From: Psychrobacillus sp. FSL K6-2836
GTDB lineage: Bacteria; Bacillota; Bacilli; Bacillales_A; Planococcaceae
Assembly: GCF_038003085.1 (NCBI RefSeq)
Contig: NZ_JBBOOM010000001.1
Coordinates: forward strand, 744,001-808,000
Length of the DNA stretch: 64,000 nucleotides
Direction of reading: 5' to 3'
Both the position numbers and the translations under genes were made by a program. Under the pieces are notes generated by a model. It worked only from the letters and a program-made list of their open reading frames with translations. It was not told the DNA's origin and made no database searches. This document shows positions 27,946-35,857 of the stretch, in pieces; the stretch's first letter is position 1; each line of letters opens with the position of its first letter.

Positions 27946-28443
27946 ATGAACAAACTACAAAATTTATTTGAAAAAGTAGCAGAACAGTCATCTGAACAAG
28001 AACTAGACTTAATAAATGATTTTCTAAATGCGATTCAACAAAAGCAACAAAACCAGTCACCTACATACTTAAATGCCGTATTTCAAATGGATACTCAGTA
28101 TGAGCAAGATCAATGTATCGTCACAATGCCAATAACTCCAATCTCATATAATAGTTTTAATATGCCTCATGGCGGTATTATCGCTACACTTTCTGATAAT
28201 GCAATGGGATTTTTAATTAACAAGGATTTACACCCGGAAGGAAAGGGTGCAGTTACAACGAATATGACAATTCACTATGTTAAATCTTCAACGGAAAAAA
28301 CGTTGATTGCAACTGCTAAATATTTACATAAAGGTCGTCAAACAATAGTAATGGAATGCACAGTAACACAACCTGACGGAAGAAAAATAGCTTATGCTAC
28401 GGGATCATTCTTTGTGATTAATCCCCTCTCTTCTTCAAAATAA
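27946..28443 (+). CDS. PaaI-family hotdog thioesterase
   Basis: A 165-residue hotdog-fold acyl-CoA thioesterase-like protein. The motif NMPHGGIIATLSDNAMGF carries the HGG and the downstream acidic residue used by the PaaI/YdiI group; the last strand (GRKIAYATGSFFVI) is typical. The extra helical N-terminus of about 45 residues is longer than usual. Good ribosome binding site TTAGGAGAAAATA. Its last 52 bases overlap, tail to tail, the 3' end of the murE gene on the other strand. Substrate unknown. Confidence 0.8.
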   Translation: MNKLQNLFEKVAEQSSEQELDLINDFLNAIQQKQQNQSPTYLNAVFQMDTQYEQDQCIVTMPITPISYNSFNMPHGGIIATLSDNAMGFLINKDLHPEGKGAVTTNMTIHYVKSSTEKTLIATAKYLHKGRQTIVMECTVTQPDGRKIAYATGSFFVINPLSSSK

Positions 28444-29852
28444 GCATTGACTACATCACGATCAGAAAAAGGGACTACAGAGTCATGTAAAATTTGCTCT
28501 TGCTCATGTCCCTTTCCTGCTATTAATACAATATCCCCCGCTTCTGCCATTTGTAGTGCATACGTAATGGCCTGTTTACGATCGGGTTCTATTCGAAACT
28601 TCTTGTTATCCAGTCCTCTTATAATCTCTTTAATAATATCTGATGGGTTCTCATTTCGTGGATTATCGGAGGTGATTATAGCTTGTGTTGCAAAAGCTGT
28701 AGCTACCTTTCCCATCTCGTTTCGTTTTTTCTTATCTCTATTTCCTCCACAACCAAATACAACGTATATATTATTTTTTGCAAAGGATTTAATAGTTGAA
28801 AGGCAGGCTTCCAGAGCATCTGGCGTATGTGCGTAGTCGATTAGCACCTTAATCCCTTTATTATTATCCACATGTTGAAATCTTCCAGTTGGAAGGGTAA
28901 GAGGTTTTATGTTTTGAAGTGGGATATTCAAGGCCCATAAAGAAGCAAGTGCAGCAGCAAGATTCATCCCATTATAAAATCCACTGTTCCTCATTTGCAC
29001 TTCTATTTCTTCATTCTTTACTTTAAATTTATACATTATTTCATCTTCTTTGTCGTTTTTCTGTTGAAACACAACCGTATTACGAGCATCCAAACCGAAG
29101 CTTATAATAGGTAAAAAAGAATTTTCAGCCACTGTTCTACACCATTCATCATCCGCATTTACTACTATTTTGGTACATAGTGGAACTAGTAATTCCTTTG
29201 ATTTTTTGTATGGGACCATCCCACCATGAAACTCAAGATGATCTTTTCCAATATTCAAAAACACTCCAATATCTATCGGATAGTTACCCAAGCGATTGTC
29301 CAATAATCCTTGCGAAGATGCCTCCAAAATGATGAACTCAATAGAATGCTCATAACAATAATGTACTATTTGTATAAAATCATAGAATGGTAATGTCGTA
29401 TTATTGCGGAAATTTTGTTCCAATTGCTTTCCGTTGATAAACACGCCTAATGTCCCTATTACACAAACCGACTTCCTTTGTTGCATAAGTAATTGACCTA
29501 TGAAAAAAGCAACTGTTGTTTTGCCATTTGTACCAGTTATCGCAACTGTTTTCACTTTTTTTCCATATAATTCATAGGTTTTTTTACCAATCCTCTCCTT
29601 TAATCGTTCCATTTCGGAAGGAATAATAACTTGGGGAACGCTACAATCAGCTATAAAAACTTCTGATATTACCGCAATTGCCCCTAGATGAATAGCTTCA
29701 TCTATAATGGAACGATTATTTTTCTCGGAGATAAATATATCCCCTTCTTTAATCTGTTTTGAAAAATTTACGATTCTGCTCATACGACATAGTGAAAAGT
29801 TGCCAATTACACTATATGTTAATCCTTTTAAAAGTTCATTTAACGGATAAAT
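28392..29852 (-). CDS. murE: divergent MurE: UDP-MurNAc-tripeptide ligase, probably meso-DAP-specific
   Basis: ATP-dependent Mur ligase adding the third amino acid to UDP-MurNAc-L-Ala-D-Glu. From the start chosen here the protein has 486 residues, normal for MurE: N-terminal domain (1-100), P-loop GTNGKTT (107-113), and the C-terminal domain with SDNPRNENP (395-403) and GKGHE (446-450). DNPR is the signature of enzymes that add meso-diaminopimelate. The usual EVSSH segment reads EASSQG (178-183), so a normally conserved His is replaced; this is a divergent paralog. No ATG, GTG or TTG fits the start: ATT at 29852 is nine bases after AGGGAG and gives MYPLNELLKG, matching MurE N-termini. Alternatives are ATG 29783 (no ribosome binding site, truncated) or an upstream ATG reaching into the neighbouring kinase gene. 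Confidence 0.85.
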   Translation of the reverse strand: MYPLNELLKGLTYSVIGNFSLCRMSRIVNFSKQIKEGDIFISEKNNRSIIDEAIHLGAIAVISEVFIADCSVPQVIIPSEMERLKERIGKKTYELYGKKVKTVAITGTNGKTTVAFFIGQLLMQQRKSVCVIGTLGVFINGKQLEQNFRNNTTLPFYDFIQIVHYCYEHSIEFIILEASSQGLLDNRLGNYPIDIGVFLNIGKDHLEFHGGMVPYKKSKELLVPLCTKIVVNADDEWCRTVAENSFLPIISFGLDARNTVVFQQKNDKEDEIMYKFKVKNEEIEVQMRNSGFYNGMNLAAALASLWALNIPLQNIKPLTLPTGRFQHVDNNKGIKVLIDYAHTPDALEACLSTIKSFAKNNIYVVFGCGGNRDKKKRNEMGKVATAFATQAIITSDNPRNENPSDIIKEIIRGLDNKKFRIEPDRKQAITYALQMAEAGDIVLIAGKGHEQEQILHDSVVPFSDRDVVNAYFEEERGLITKNDPVA

Positions 29853-29869
29853 AGTACCACACTCCCTAC

Positions 29870-29896
29870 ACCATTCTTGTAAAATCGCATACAGTA
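29870..29896 (+). promoter_or_regulatory. putative sigma-K-like promoter for the aspartokinase gene
   Basis: AC (29870-29871), 16-base spacer, CATACAGTA (29888-29896). This fits the AC-N16-CATAnnnTA pattern of sigma-K; the -10 box also fits sigma-E (CATACAnT) but the -35 does not. Transcription would start about 60 bases before the kinase ATG. Confidence 0.5.
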
Positions 29897-29910
29897 AAAT
29901 GAATTCCCTG

Positions 29911-29938
29911 TATCGTATGAACGGAGTGTTTGAAATGT
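29911..29938 (-). promoter_or_regulatory. putative sigma-K-like promoter for murE
   Basis: Minus strand AC (29938-29937), 17-base spacer, CATACGATA (29919-29911). Transcription would start near 29904, about 50 bases before the ATT start codon at 29852, which itself argues against the longer murE frame. It faces the similar box of the kinase gene 14 bases away. Confidence 0.5.
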
Positions 29939-29964
29939 CACGAATAGAGTGGTTGAGATTATGA
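29935..29964 (+). CDS. nine-codon leader ORF coupled to the aspartokinase gene
   Basis: ATG at 29935 has GGAG about eight bases upstream and encodes MSRIEWLRL followed by TGA. The TGA overlaps the kinase ATG as ATGA (29961-29964). The kinase ATG itself has only a weak ribosome binding site, so this tiny ORF could deliver ribosomes to it. Its peptide shows no Lys run or other attenuator signature. It may equally be chance. Confidence 0.35.
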   Translation: MSRIEWLRL

Positions 29965-30692
29965 TTGTTCAGAAATTTGGCGGAATCGCCATGCAAAATC
30001 ATCAGAACAGGCAACTAGTAATGAAACGAATTCAGCAAGCTATTAAAACCCATCAAAAAGTGCTTGTCGTTGTTTCCGCAATGGGAAGAAGGGGTAAACC
30101 CTATGCAACTGATACGTTATTAGATTTACTTCCTTTCACCGACAATAGCACTGAAACCGATTTGCTCTCTGCATGTGGAGAGTTAATCTCAAGTTCTGTA
30201 TTAACAACAGAACTAAAGAATGAAGGAGTATCTACTACTCTTCTTTATGGCAAAAACGCCGGCATTATTACAAATGATACGTATGGAAATGCCCTTATTA
30301 AAAAAGTAGATCCTAGTGCTATATACCAAGCATTTGAAAATTTCCAATGCGTCATCGTTCCAGGTTTTCAAGGTGTCTCAGAAAGTACACACAATTTTAC
30401 TACATTAGGGAGAGGTGGCAGTGATTTAACCGCCGTAGTCTATGGCTATTATTTAAATGCTGAAGTAGTTGAGTTTTACAAAGATGTACCTGGTATCATG
30501 ACTTCTGATCCTTTTACTAACAAGCATGTAAAGCTCATTCCTTTTATGACTTATGAAGAACTCCAAGAAAAGATTGAGGAGCCTGTCGAAGTCATACAAA
30601 AAAGAGCAGCCACATTTGCTGCTCTTCATCAAGTCCCTTTGCATATTCGCTCTTTGTATCATGAAAGTGAGGGCACCTATGTGTCCAACTAA
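29961..30692 (+). CDS. aspartokinase-like protein lacking ACT domains
   Basis: Amino-acid-kinase fold protein of 243 residues that closely follows the catalytic domain of aspartokinases: MIVQKFGGIAM at the N-terminus, TTLGRGGSDLTAV and FYKDVPGIMTSDP, and the domain end VIQKRAATFAALHQVPLHIRS. It stops after EGTYVSN, where normal aspartokinases continue with two ACT domains that bind lysine, threonine or DAP. It is therefore likely an aspartokinase without feedback control, though another carboxylate kinase role is possible. Start ATG 29961 is preferred; GTG 29949 is an alternative. It is divergent from murE and ends exactly where the convergent ylbC gene ends, with no spacer. Confidence 0.78.
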   Translation: MIVQKFGGIAMQNHQNRQLVMKRIQQAIKTHQKVLVVVSAMGRRGKPYATDTLLDLLPFTDNSTETDLLSACGELISSSVLTTELKNEGVSTTLLYGKNAGIITNDTYGNALIKKVDPSAIYQAFENFQCVIVPGFQGVSESTHNFTTLGRGGSDLTAVVYGYYLNAEVVEFYKDVPGIMTSDPFTNKHVKLIPFMTYEELQEKIEEPVEVIQKRAATFAALHQVPLHIRSLYHESEGTYVSN

Positions 30693-31781
30693 TTATTGTG
30701 GAATATCTTTGGGAGTATTTATAGCTTTTCGATCGATAAAATTTTGCGTATAATAGCTACCATATACTCCAATACCAGTATGTGTATAATCTTTACCTAA
30801 TAAGATCTCTCGATGATCTTTAGAATTCAACCAACCATTTACAGCTTCCCCAGCATCGAAATAAAAAGCGGCTGTATTTCCAGCTGCACTTGAAAATTCA
30901 ATTGAGGACTCTTTTAATTGATCACTAAACTTTGAAACTTCAAATTTTTCATTGACAACAATATTATTTTTGGCCATTTCTTCACTATTATCCATCGCGA
31001 TATTTTGCAATTCATTATCAGACATAAGTAAACGAAGGTTGTTACGATAACGATATACATTCGTGAGTTCAAATATCTGTCTCTCGTTGGCACGGTCTAT
31101 TGCAGACTGAAAAAGAGAATCTGGTGTCTTAGGTTCTACCATAATACCGTTATATAAAATGTCATAAGGTTTATGCAATAAAATAGTCTTAGGATCTGTA
31201 AACCTAACTGCCTCCAGCTGTCGACTTTCTGAATCTATATATAACATTGCAAATAAATTATCAAACTGAACTAATATTCTATTGTCTATATCTTCATCCG
31301 TAAGAGAAAAGGTATAAGTATTTGAATCTATAGAAAATGTAATTTCAGATTGCACTATCGTAAATCGATAAATTTCATCTACGTCCTGTCCAATTTTATA
31401 AGGAGTGACCTCTACGTTTGCTCCTGCAGCAAAGACCTGTGTAACTTTATCTCCTACTACTCCAACTAGCAAATAAGTCGTGAGAGATTGATTGTAGACC
31501 CACCACTCATATCCAAATGCCGATGGTTCGATCCGAGAGGGCTTCCCTAACAACCCAATAACTTCTTGGGTCGAACCTCCTACTAATGTTGAGATTCCTA
31601 CCTTAGGGCGTGTAAATACCGTCTCAACTTCCACAACTTCTGAAGAAGTATCTGGAATTACCTGTCCTGTATTATTTGAACCAGTAATAAGTTCATTTTC
31701 ATGTACAGGATTATCAAAATATATTAAAATCACTAGTACTATAGCTATAGCAATAACAATTCGGATTATATTATTCATCAT
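30693..31781 (-). CDS. CAP/SCP-domain exported protein YlbC
   Basis: Exported protein of 362 residues with one N-terminal transmembrane segment (about residues 5-22), a CAP-associated middle domain and a C-terminal CAP (SCP/PR1-like) domain, visible as LTNVYRYRNNLRLL, IAMDNSEEMAKNN and GWLNSKDHREILL. Function of bacterial CAP proteins is poorly defined. Good ribosome binding site AAGGAGATAAAGCT. In B. subtilis ylbC is followed by ylbD, ylbE and ylbF; here murE, the kinase and the thioesterase occupy that interval. Confidence 0.88.
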   Translation of the reverse strand: MMNNIIRIVIAIAIVLVILIYFDNPVHENELITGSNNTGQVIPDTSSEVVEVETVFTRPKVGISTLVGGSTQEVIGLLGKPSRIEPSAFGYEWWVYNQSLTTYLLVGVVGDKVTQVFAAGANVEVTPYKIGQDVDEIYRFTIVQSEITFSIDSNTYTFSLTDEDIDNRILVQFDNLFAMLYIDSESRQLEAVRFTDPKTILLHKPYDILYNGIMVEPKTPDSLFQSAIDRANERQIFELTNVYRYRNNLRLLMSDNELQNIAMDNSEEMAKNNIVVNEKFEVSKFSDQLKESSIEFSSAAGNTAAFYFDAGEAVNGWLNSKDHREILLGKDYTHTGIGVYGSYYTQNFIDRKAINTPKDIPQ

Positions 31782-31932
31782 AGCTTTATCTCCTTATTCT
31801 TCCACCATTTATCCTAGTATACCAAGGTTAGCTAGAAAGACACAATGTTACCATTGCAACATTATCAAATTTGAATTAATATTAATAGGAACAGATTCTA
31901 TTTGGGATATGAACGTGAAGGAGGACAATTCA

Positions 31933-32298
31933 ATGTATTTCGAAAACACTGGTATAGAAAACACTGTCATTGATCTAAATATATTAGATGATCTTATGAA
32001 AAAACAAGGTTTAGTTCGTGCAGGTCAATGGGATTATGAACGCGTAACTTATGATAAGAAGTATGTGATAAAAGAAGGTACATTTTATCTTCGTGTATTT
32101 GGCTTTACAAAAGATGGTGATGTAGGTGCACACGATGCAAACATTACTCTTTTAAAACCGGTTATAGGGAAACACTATTACCCACATGGTGTTGAATATG
32201 GTGAAAATGAAGTTTTCCCAAAACATCTTCTAAAATCAAGTGAACAAACATTAGCTGCTGTAAAAGCTGATTTAGCTGCTTTTGAAATTCACGCATAA
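31933..32298 (+). CDS. YugN-like family protein
   Basis: A 121-residue soluble protein of unknown function. The start ATG 31933 (MYFENTGIENTVIDLNILD) is well placed after GAAGGAGG; a longer frame begins 24 bases upstream without support. The segment GVEYGENEVFPKHLL near the C-terminus is typical of the YugN-like family in Bacillales. Ends in a rho-independent terminator. Confidence 0.8.
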   Translation: MYFENTGIENTVIDLNILDDLMKKQGLVRAGQWDYERVTYDKKYVIKEGTFYLRVFGFTKDGDVGAHDANITLLKPVIGKHYYPHGVEYGENEVFPKHLLKSSEQTLAAVKADLAAFEIHA

Positions 32299-32309
32299 TA
32301 GGAATATCC

Positions 32310-32346
32310 TAAAACGCAGGAGTTTCTTTCTCTTGCGTTTTTTTCT
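32310..32346 (+). terminator. terminator of the yugN-like gene
   Basis: ACGCAGGAG / CTCTTGCGT stem followed by seven T residues, 12 bases after the stop codon. Confidence 0.8.
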
Positions 32347-32403
32347 GTTCAAAAATTACAAACTTGTCTATACTATTAATAAGCGTGAAGAAAGGAGCAT
32401 ACA

Positions 32404-33468
32404 ATGGTCTTAAATTTTTTTAAAAAGGAATATATAAAATATTTTGTTCTAGCCGTTATGCTCTTATTATTAGCTATCTTCATACTTCCAGTATCTATTC
32501 CTATTATACTCGCACTACTTACAGCAATTATTATGGAGCCAGTCGTCAAGTTCACTCAAAAAACGTTTAAATGGAAGCGTAAACCTGCTGTCATAACTAA
32601 CTTTGTTCTTTTTCTTAGCGTCATTTCCGGACTATTATACCTAGTGATTACAAAACTTTTTAGCCAACTCATTTATATATCACAGACCATTCCCACATAT
32701 ATAAATAGCTGGACCGGGTTATGGATCGATATGCAAAATAGTTTGTTTAAATACACGGAAGGTCTCCCTAAAGAAGTAGTCGAATCGATTCAAAATAAAT
32801 TTGATGCCACTTTAGAAAGTATGAGAGATGCCCTCTTAGATATACTTAGTTACAATAATATTTCTGCACTTTTGACGAATATACCGAACTTTTTAGTTAG
32901 TTTTATAGTATTTATTATTGCTCTTTTTTTATTTATGTTAGACTTGCAGAATTTACAAGTGAAATTTTTTCATTATCTGTCTGATAATACTGCGGGTAAG
33001 GTACGTTTTATGTTTGCTAGTATAAAAAAAGTGGCTATTGGATTTATGAAAGCTCAGATTATTGCAAGTTTCATTATTTTGGGTGCATCATTCATCGGTC
33101 TTTTGCTAATTATCACGCCAAAATACGCTTTAATAATGGCTATTGTCATTTGGATTATCGATATTATTCCAATATTGGGTTCTATTGCTGTTTTAGCACC
33201 TTGGGCTGTTTATCATTATTTAACAGGTGATATGGTAATGGGAACCAAGTTAACTATATTAGCAGTAATATTATTAGTAATACGTAGAGCTGTAGAACCT
33301 AAGTTGATGGGTTCTCAAATGGGGGTATCTCCCCTAGCAATCTTAATAGCCATGTTTATCGGAGCAAAGCTTTTCGGTTTCATCGGATTTATGATAGGCC
33401 CTCTTGTAGTGATTATTTTTATAACTGCTAAAGAATCGGGAATGTTAAAACTTAACTTTAAGATTTAA
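32404..33468 (+). CDS. AI-2E transporter family permease
   Basis: Integral membrane protein of 354 residues with about eight hydrophobic segments in the AI-2E/PerM arrangement: N-terminal pair, a soluble helical region (about residues 105-150), and the C-terminal signature WIIDIIPILGSIAVLAPWA and VEPKLMGSQMGVSPLAIL. Members transport various solutes, including the sodium/proton antiporters and the sporulation protein YtvI; substrate is not predictable here. Ribosome binding site GAAAGGAG. Confidence 0.85.
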   Translation: MVLNFFKKEYIKYFVLAVMLLLLAIFILPVSIPIILALLTAIIMEPVVKFTQKTFKWKRKPAVITNFVLFLSVISGLLYLVITKLFSQLIYISQTIPTYINSWTGLWIDMQNSLFKYTEGLPKEVVESIQNKFDATLESMRDALLDILSYNNISALLTNIPNFLVSFIVFIIALFLFMLDLQNLQVKFFHYLSDNTAGKVRFMFASIKKVAIGFMKAQIIASFIILGASFIGLLLIITPKYALIMAIVIWIIDIIPILGSIAVLAPWAVYHYLTGDMVMGTKLTILAVILLVIRRAVEPKLMGSQMGVSPLAILIAMFIGAKLFGFIGFMIGPLVVIIFITAKESGMLKLNFKI

Positions 33469-33493
33469 CCATGTTCTATATGAGAAACACAAC

Positions 33494-33541
33494 AAAAAGC
33501 CAATCCTCTTTTGGAATAAGTTCCTTTAGAGTATTGGCTTT
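33494..33541. terminator. bidirectional terminator between permease and DUF420 genes
   Basis: AAAAGCCAATCCTC and GAGTATTGGCTTTT pair around a loop; A and T runs on either side serve both convergent genes. Confidence 0.75.
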
Positions 33542-33550
33542 TGATTTGTT

Positions 33551-34012
33551 TTATCCACCTATTATTGCTTTTATTACAGATGTGGTTTCTCCACCTGTAT
33601 AAAATACATATAACAGTAAATAGACTGCAACACCTGTTATTGCTACAAAAAACCATATAACACTTGTAATTGGTCCAATTTTACGATGCTTTTGAATATT
33701 ATTTTTATATCCTAAATACAGAGTTACCAATCCAAAAATAGCACCAGTCGTTGCTAATGTAATATGGAATATTAAAAAGACTGTATAGTAAACTTTAATA
33801 TCTGCTGGTCCACCAAAAGCTGTATTCCCGATAAAAATAGTTCGCGATGCATAGATGATGAAAAATATTAAAGCCGATATTGCAGCTGCAGTCATTGTTT
33901 TTTTATGGGCTTCAATTTTCTTTTGTTTTATGAGTGCCCAACCAATCGCTACTAAAACAGCACTTAATACGATAAAAAATGTACTTATAGTTGGTAGAAC
34001 GGGTAAATTCAT
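33551..34012 (-). CDS. DUF420 membrane protein (CtaM/YozB-like)
   Basis: A 153-residue protein with four transmembrane segments and conserved histidines (in RTIFIGNTAFGG, VFLIFHITLATTG and QKHRKIGPITSV). DUF420 proteins such as CtaM are needed for assembly of heme-A-containing oxidases. Start ATG 34012 lies eight bases after GAGGAG. It is directly downstream of ctaG, which supports a role in oxidase maturation. Confidence 0.85.
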   Translation of the reverse strand: MNLPVLPTISTFFIVLSAVLVAIGWALIKQKKIEAHKKTMTAAAISALIFFIIYASRTIFIGNTAFGGPADIKVYYTVFLIFHITLATTGAIFGLVTLYLGYKNNIQKHRKIGPITSVIWFFVAITGVAVYLLLYVFYTGGETTSVIKAIIGG

Positions 34013-34043
34013 CAATCATTCTCCTCGAATTACTTTATTAAGT

Positions 34044-34964
34044 TTAAAGATTAGCTTGTACTTTTAAATCATCTAGAGCTTTTTGTGTAATTTCTTCCGC
34101 GTTGTCCTGCTCATTTTTATACCATTTGAAGAAAATTGACATTAGGAATACTGCATATATAATCTCTTGTACAATTTTCATCAGTATCCCACCTAGTTGC
34201 TGATCTGCGAGAGGTGTCATATTAGAAAATAATTCAGGTCCACTTAATGATAGTCCAGCTAGTGTACTTGCTGGAACACATAGCTCCATCGCTTTTAGCC
34301 ATGTATCTGAATTTGTGTACGTATCATACAAAGGTGTTCCAGTGAAGATAATTAGCGCACATGCTGGTGTTATTAAAACTGCACTTCCAATAATGAAGCC
34401 GATCTTTTTTAACCCATGCAAACGTTGACTAACTCCCTCTATATCAACTATAGACCACCACATGAAAAGCGCAGACAGGAATAAAACAAACGTGTACGTT
34501 CCATGTAATCCTTCATCCAATTTGATATAATCGAAAAATAAAGGGATATGATAAAAGGAAAACAATCCTGAGAAGACAATTAGAGAAAGTAATGGCTTTG
34601 TTAGTACTGGAAAAACCTTACGAACAGCTGGTAATTCTAATACAGCTTTCCATACCCACCACGGTATGCCCTTCATTAGTAGCGGCGGAACTAATAACAA
34701 TAAAAGAGCCATCTGGACCATGTGAAATGAAAACATAATATGTGCCATTAAATCCACAGGGGAACCCTTTACAATATATAAAAGAACTATGCTGACTAGA
34801 AAGTAAGCTACCTCTTTCTTTTTCAGTGGCTCCGATACTTTAAAGTCATTTCGCCATTTGACTGTTATTAAAAAATATAAAATAGTTAAAAACACTAATA
34901 CTCCAATCATAACAGGGCTCCATAATGCTTGGAATCCAAATATACTTATAGGCATAAGTATCAT
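34044..34964 (-). CDS. ctaG: cytochrome c oxidase assembly factor CtaG
   Basis: Polytopic membrane protein of 306 residues with seven to eight hydrophobic segments, required in B. subtilis for active caa3 oxidase (CuB delivery). The segments HIMFSFHMVQMALLLLLVPP and GTPLYDTY followed by DQQLGGILMKI are family features, with histidines in the first. ATG at 34955 is an alternative start nine bases later. A long repeat-filled gap separates it from ctaF, so it may have its own promoter. Confidence 0.9.
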   Translation of the reverse strand: MILMPISIFGFQALWSPVMIGVLVFLTILYFLITVKWRNDFKVSEPLKKKEVAYFLVSIVLLYIVKGSPVDLMAHIMFSFHMVQMALLLLLVPPLLMKGIPWWVWKAVLELPAVRKVFPVLTKPLLSLIVFSGLFSFYHIPLFFDYIKLDEGLHGTYTFVLFLSALFMWWSIVDIEGVSQRLHGLKKIGFIIGSAVLITPACALIIFTGTPLYDTYTNSDTWLKAMELCVPASTLAGLSLSGPELFSNMTPLADQQLGGILMKIVQEIIYAVFLMSIFFKWYKNEQDNAEEITQKALDDLKVQANL

Positions 34965-35162
34965 CGCTCCTTTTTGGTAACTTTCTTTATTATATAGGTC
35001 GAGCCCAATAACTTCAATGAACGAACTATGACAATTAAGTATTTCGAGAATTCCTCTTCTAAATGATTCTTTCTAACATTTTAAAAGCATAAACTTACTT
35101 TTCTTTAAAGAAAAACTGACCAAAAAGACGCCTGATCCTTCTGAACAGAAACATAGATATGC

Positions 35163-35745
35163 CGTTGATTTCCGCTCCGGTCAGACGCTTTCCGCCGGCA
35201 TGGCTTCAGACGATTCTCTCGCTAGGTTCAGTCCATGGTCTTCAGCTCATGCATCTGCCGCTTCGCTTTCGGTGCAGAAAAACATTTGCGCCCTAAGCCC
35301 CAATCAACAATGTCCACTTATAGTAAACAGATATTGAATACAATATCACCTATATTCATAGTAATTATGGAAATAAGTAGTGTTGAAAAGGACCCTAGCA
35401 TAAAAAAATTATTGTCTTCATCTATCTTTGAATAATAGCATTTCTAATTCATAAGCGATTATTAACGATTTTATCACTTTCTAAAATATGATCAATCTTA
35501 TCTTCTAAGCGATATACTTTGTCAAAACCTTTATTGTAGTACTAAGCTATAATTGATTGTAGTGCAATGTGGCGACTCCGGCAGGATCAGTGAGATAGAA
35601 GACAGATGAACCATACATCGACGCTTAAGCATCGGTGATGGTTCATAGCTCCCCCTGCTGTGGCCAACAGGATGTTGGTCACGAAGGCGTTTCCACACGA
35701 GGTGGCAATCTTAGCCTTTGTTCCTTTGTGCGAAACGGAAATCAT
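35163..35745. repeat. composite intergenic repeat with inverted ends, copy C
   Basis: Left arm 35163-35310 begins GTTGATTTCCGCTCCGGTCA; right arm about 35551-35745 begins GATTGTAGTGCAATGTGGCG and ends GCGAAACGGAAATCA. The right arm repeats the hairpins of copy A: GATGAACCAT paired with ATGGTTCAT, CCAAC-AGGAT-GTTGG (35664-35678) and CCAC-ACGAG-GTGG. It fills the 893-base gap between ctaG and ctaF, which contains no credible gene. Confidence 0.75.
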
Positions 35746-35761
35746 AGGATTATTCGTTCTT

Positions 35762-35813
35762 TAAAGCCCCATGAATCCAGTGATCACGAGACAATTTTAT
35801 ATACTTTCTAAAA
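35762..35813. repeat. hairpin plus TTTTATATACTTTC block
   Basis: CCCCATGAATCCAGTGATCACGAG-type imperfect hairpin followed by ACAATTTTATATACTTTC, immediately beside the ctaF terminator. Confidence 0.6.
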
Positions 35814-35851
35814 AAAGCCGAGACAAAGTGATTAACTTTGTCTCGGCTTTA
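35814..35851 (-). terminator. terminator of the cta operon
   Basis: Sixteen-bp perfect stem AAAGCCGAGACAAAGT / ACTTTGTCTCGGCTTT with T run on the minus strand, just after the ctaF stop. Confidence 0.9.
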
Positions 35852-35857
35852 AGTTGT

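Noticed and set aside
29853-30014. N-terminal extension of MurE by 54 residues to an ATG at 30014
   Set aside because: It would overlap the kinase coding start, contains the putative promoter and has no similarity to MurE N-termini.
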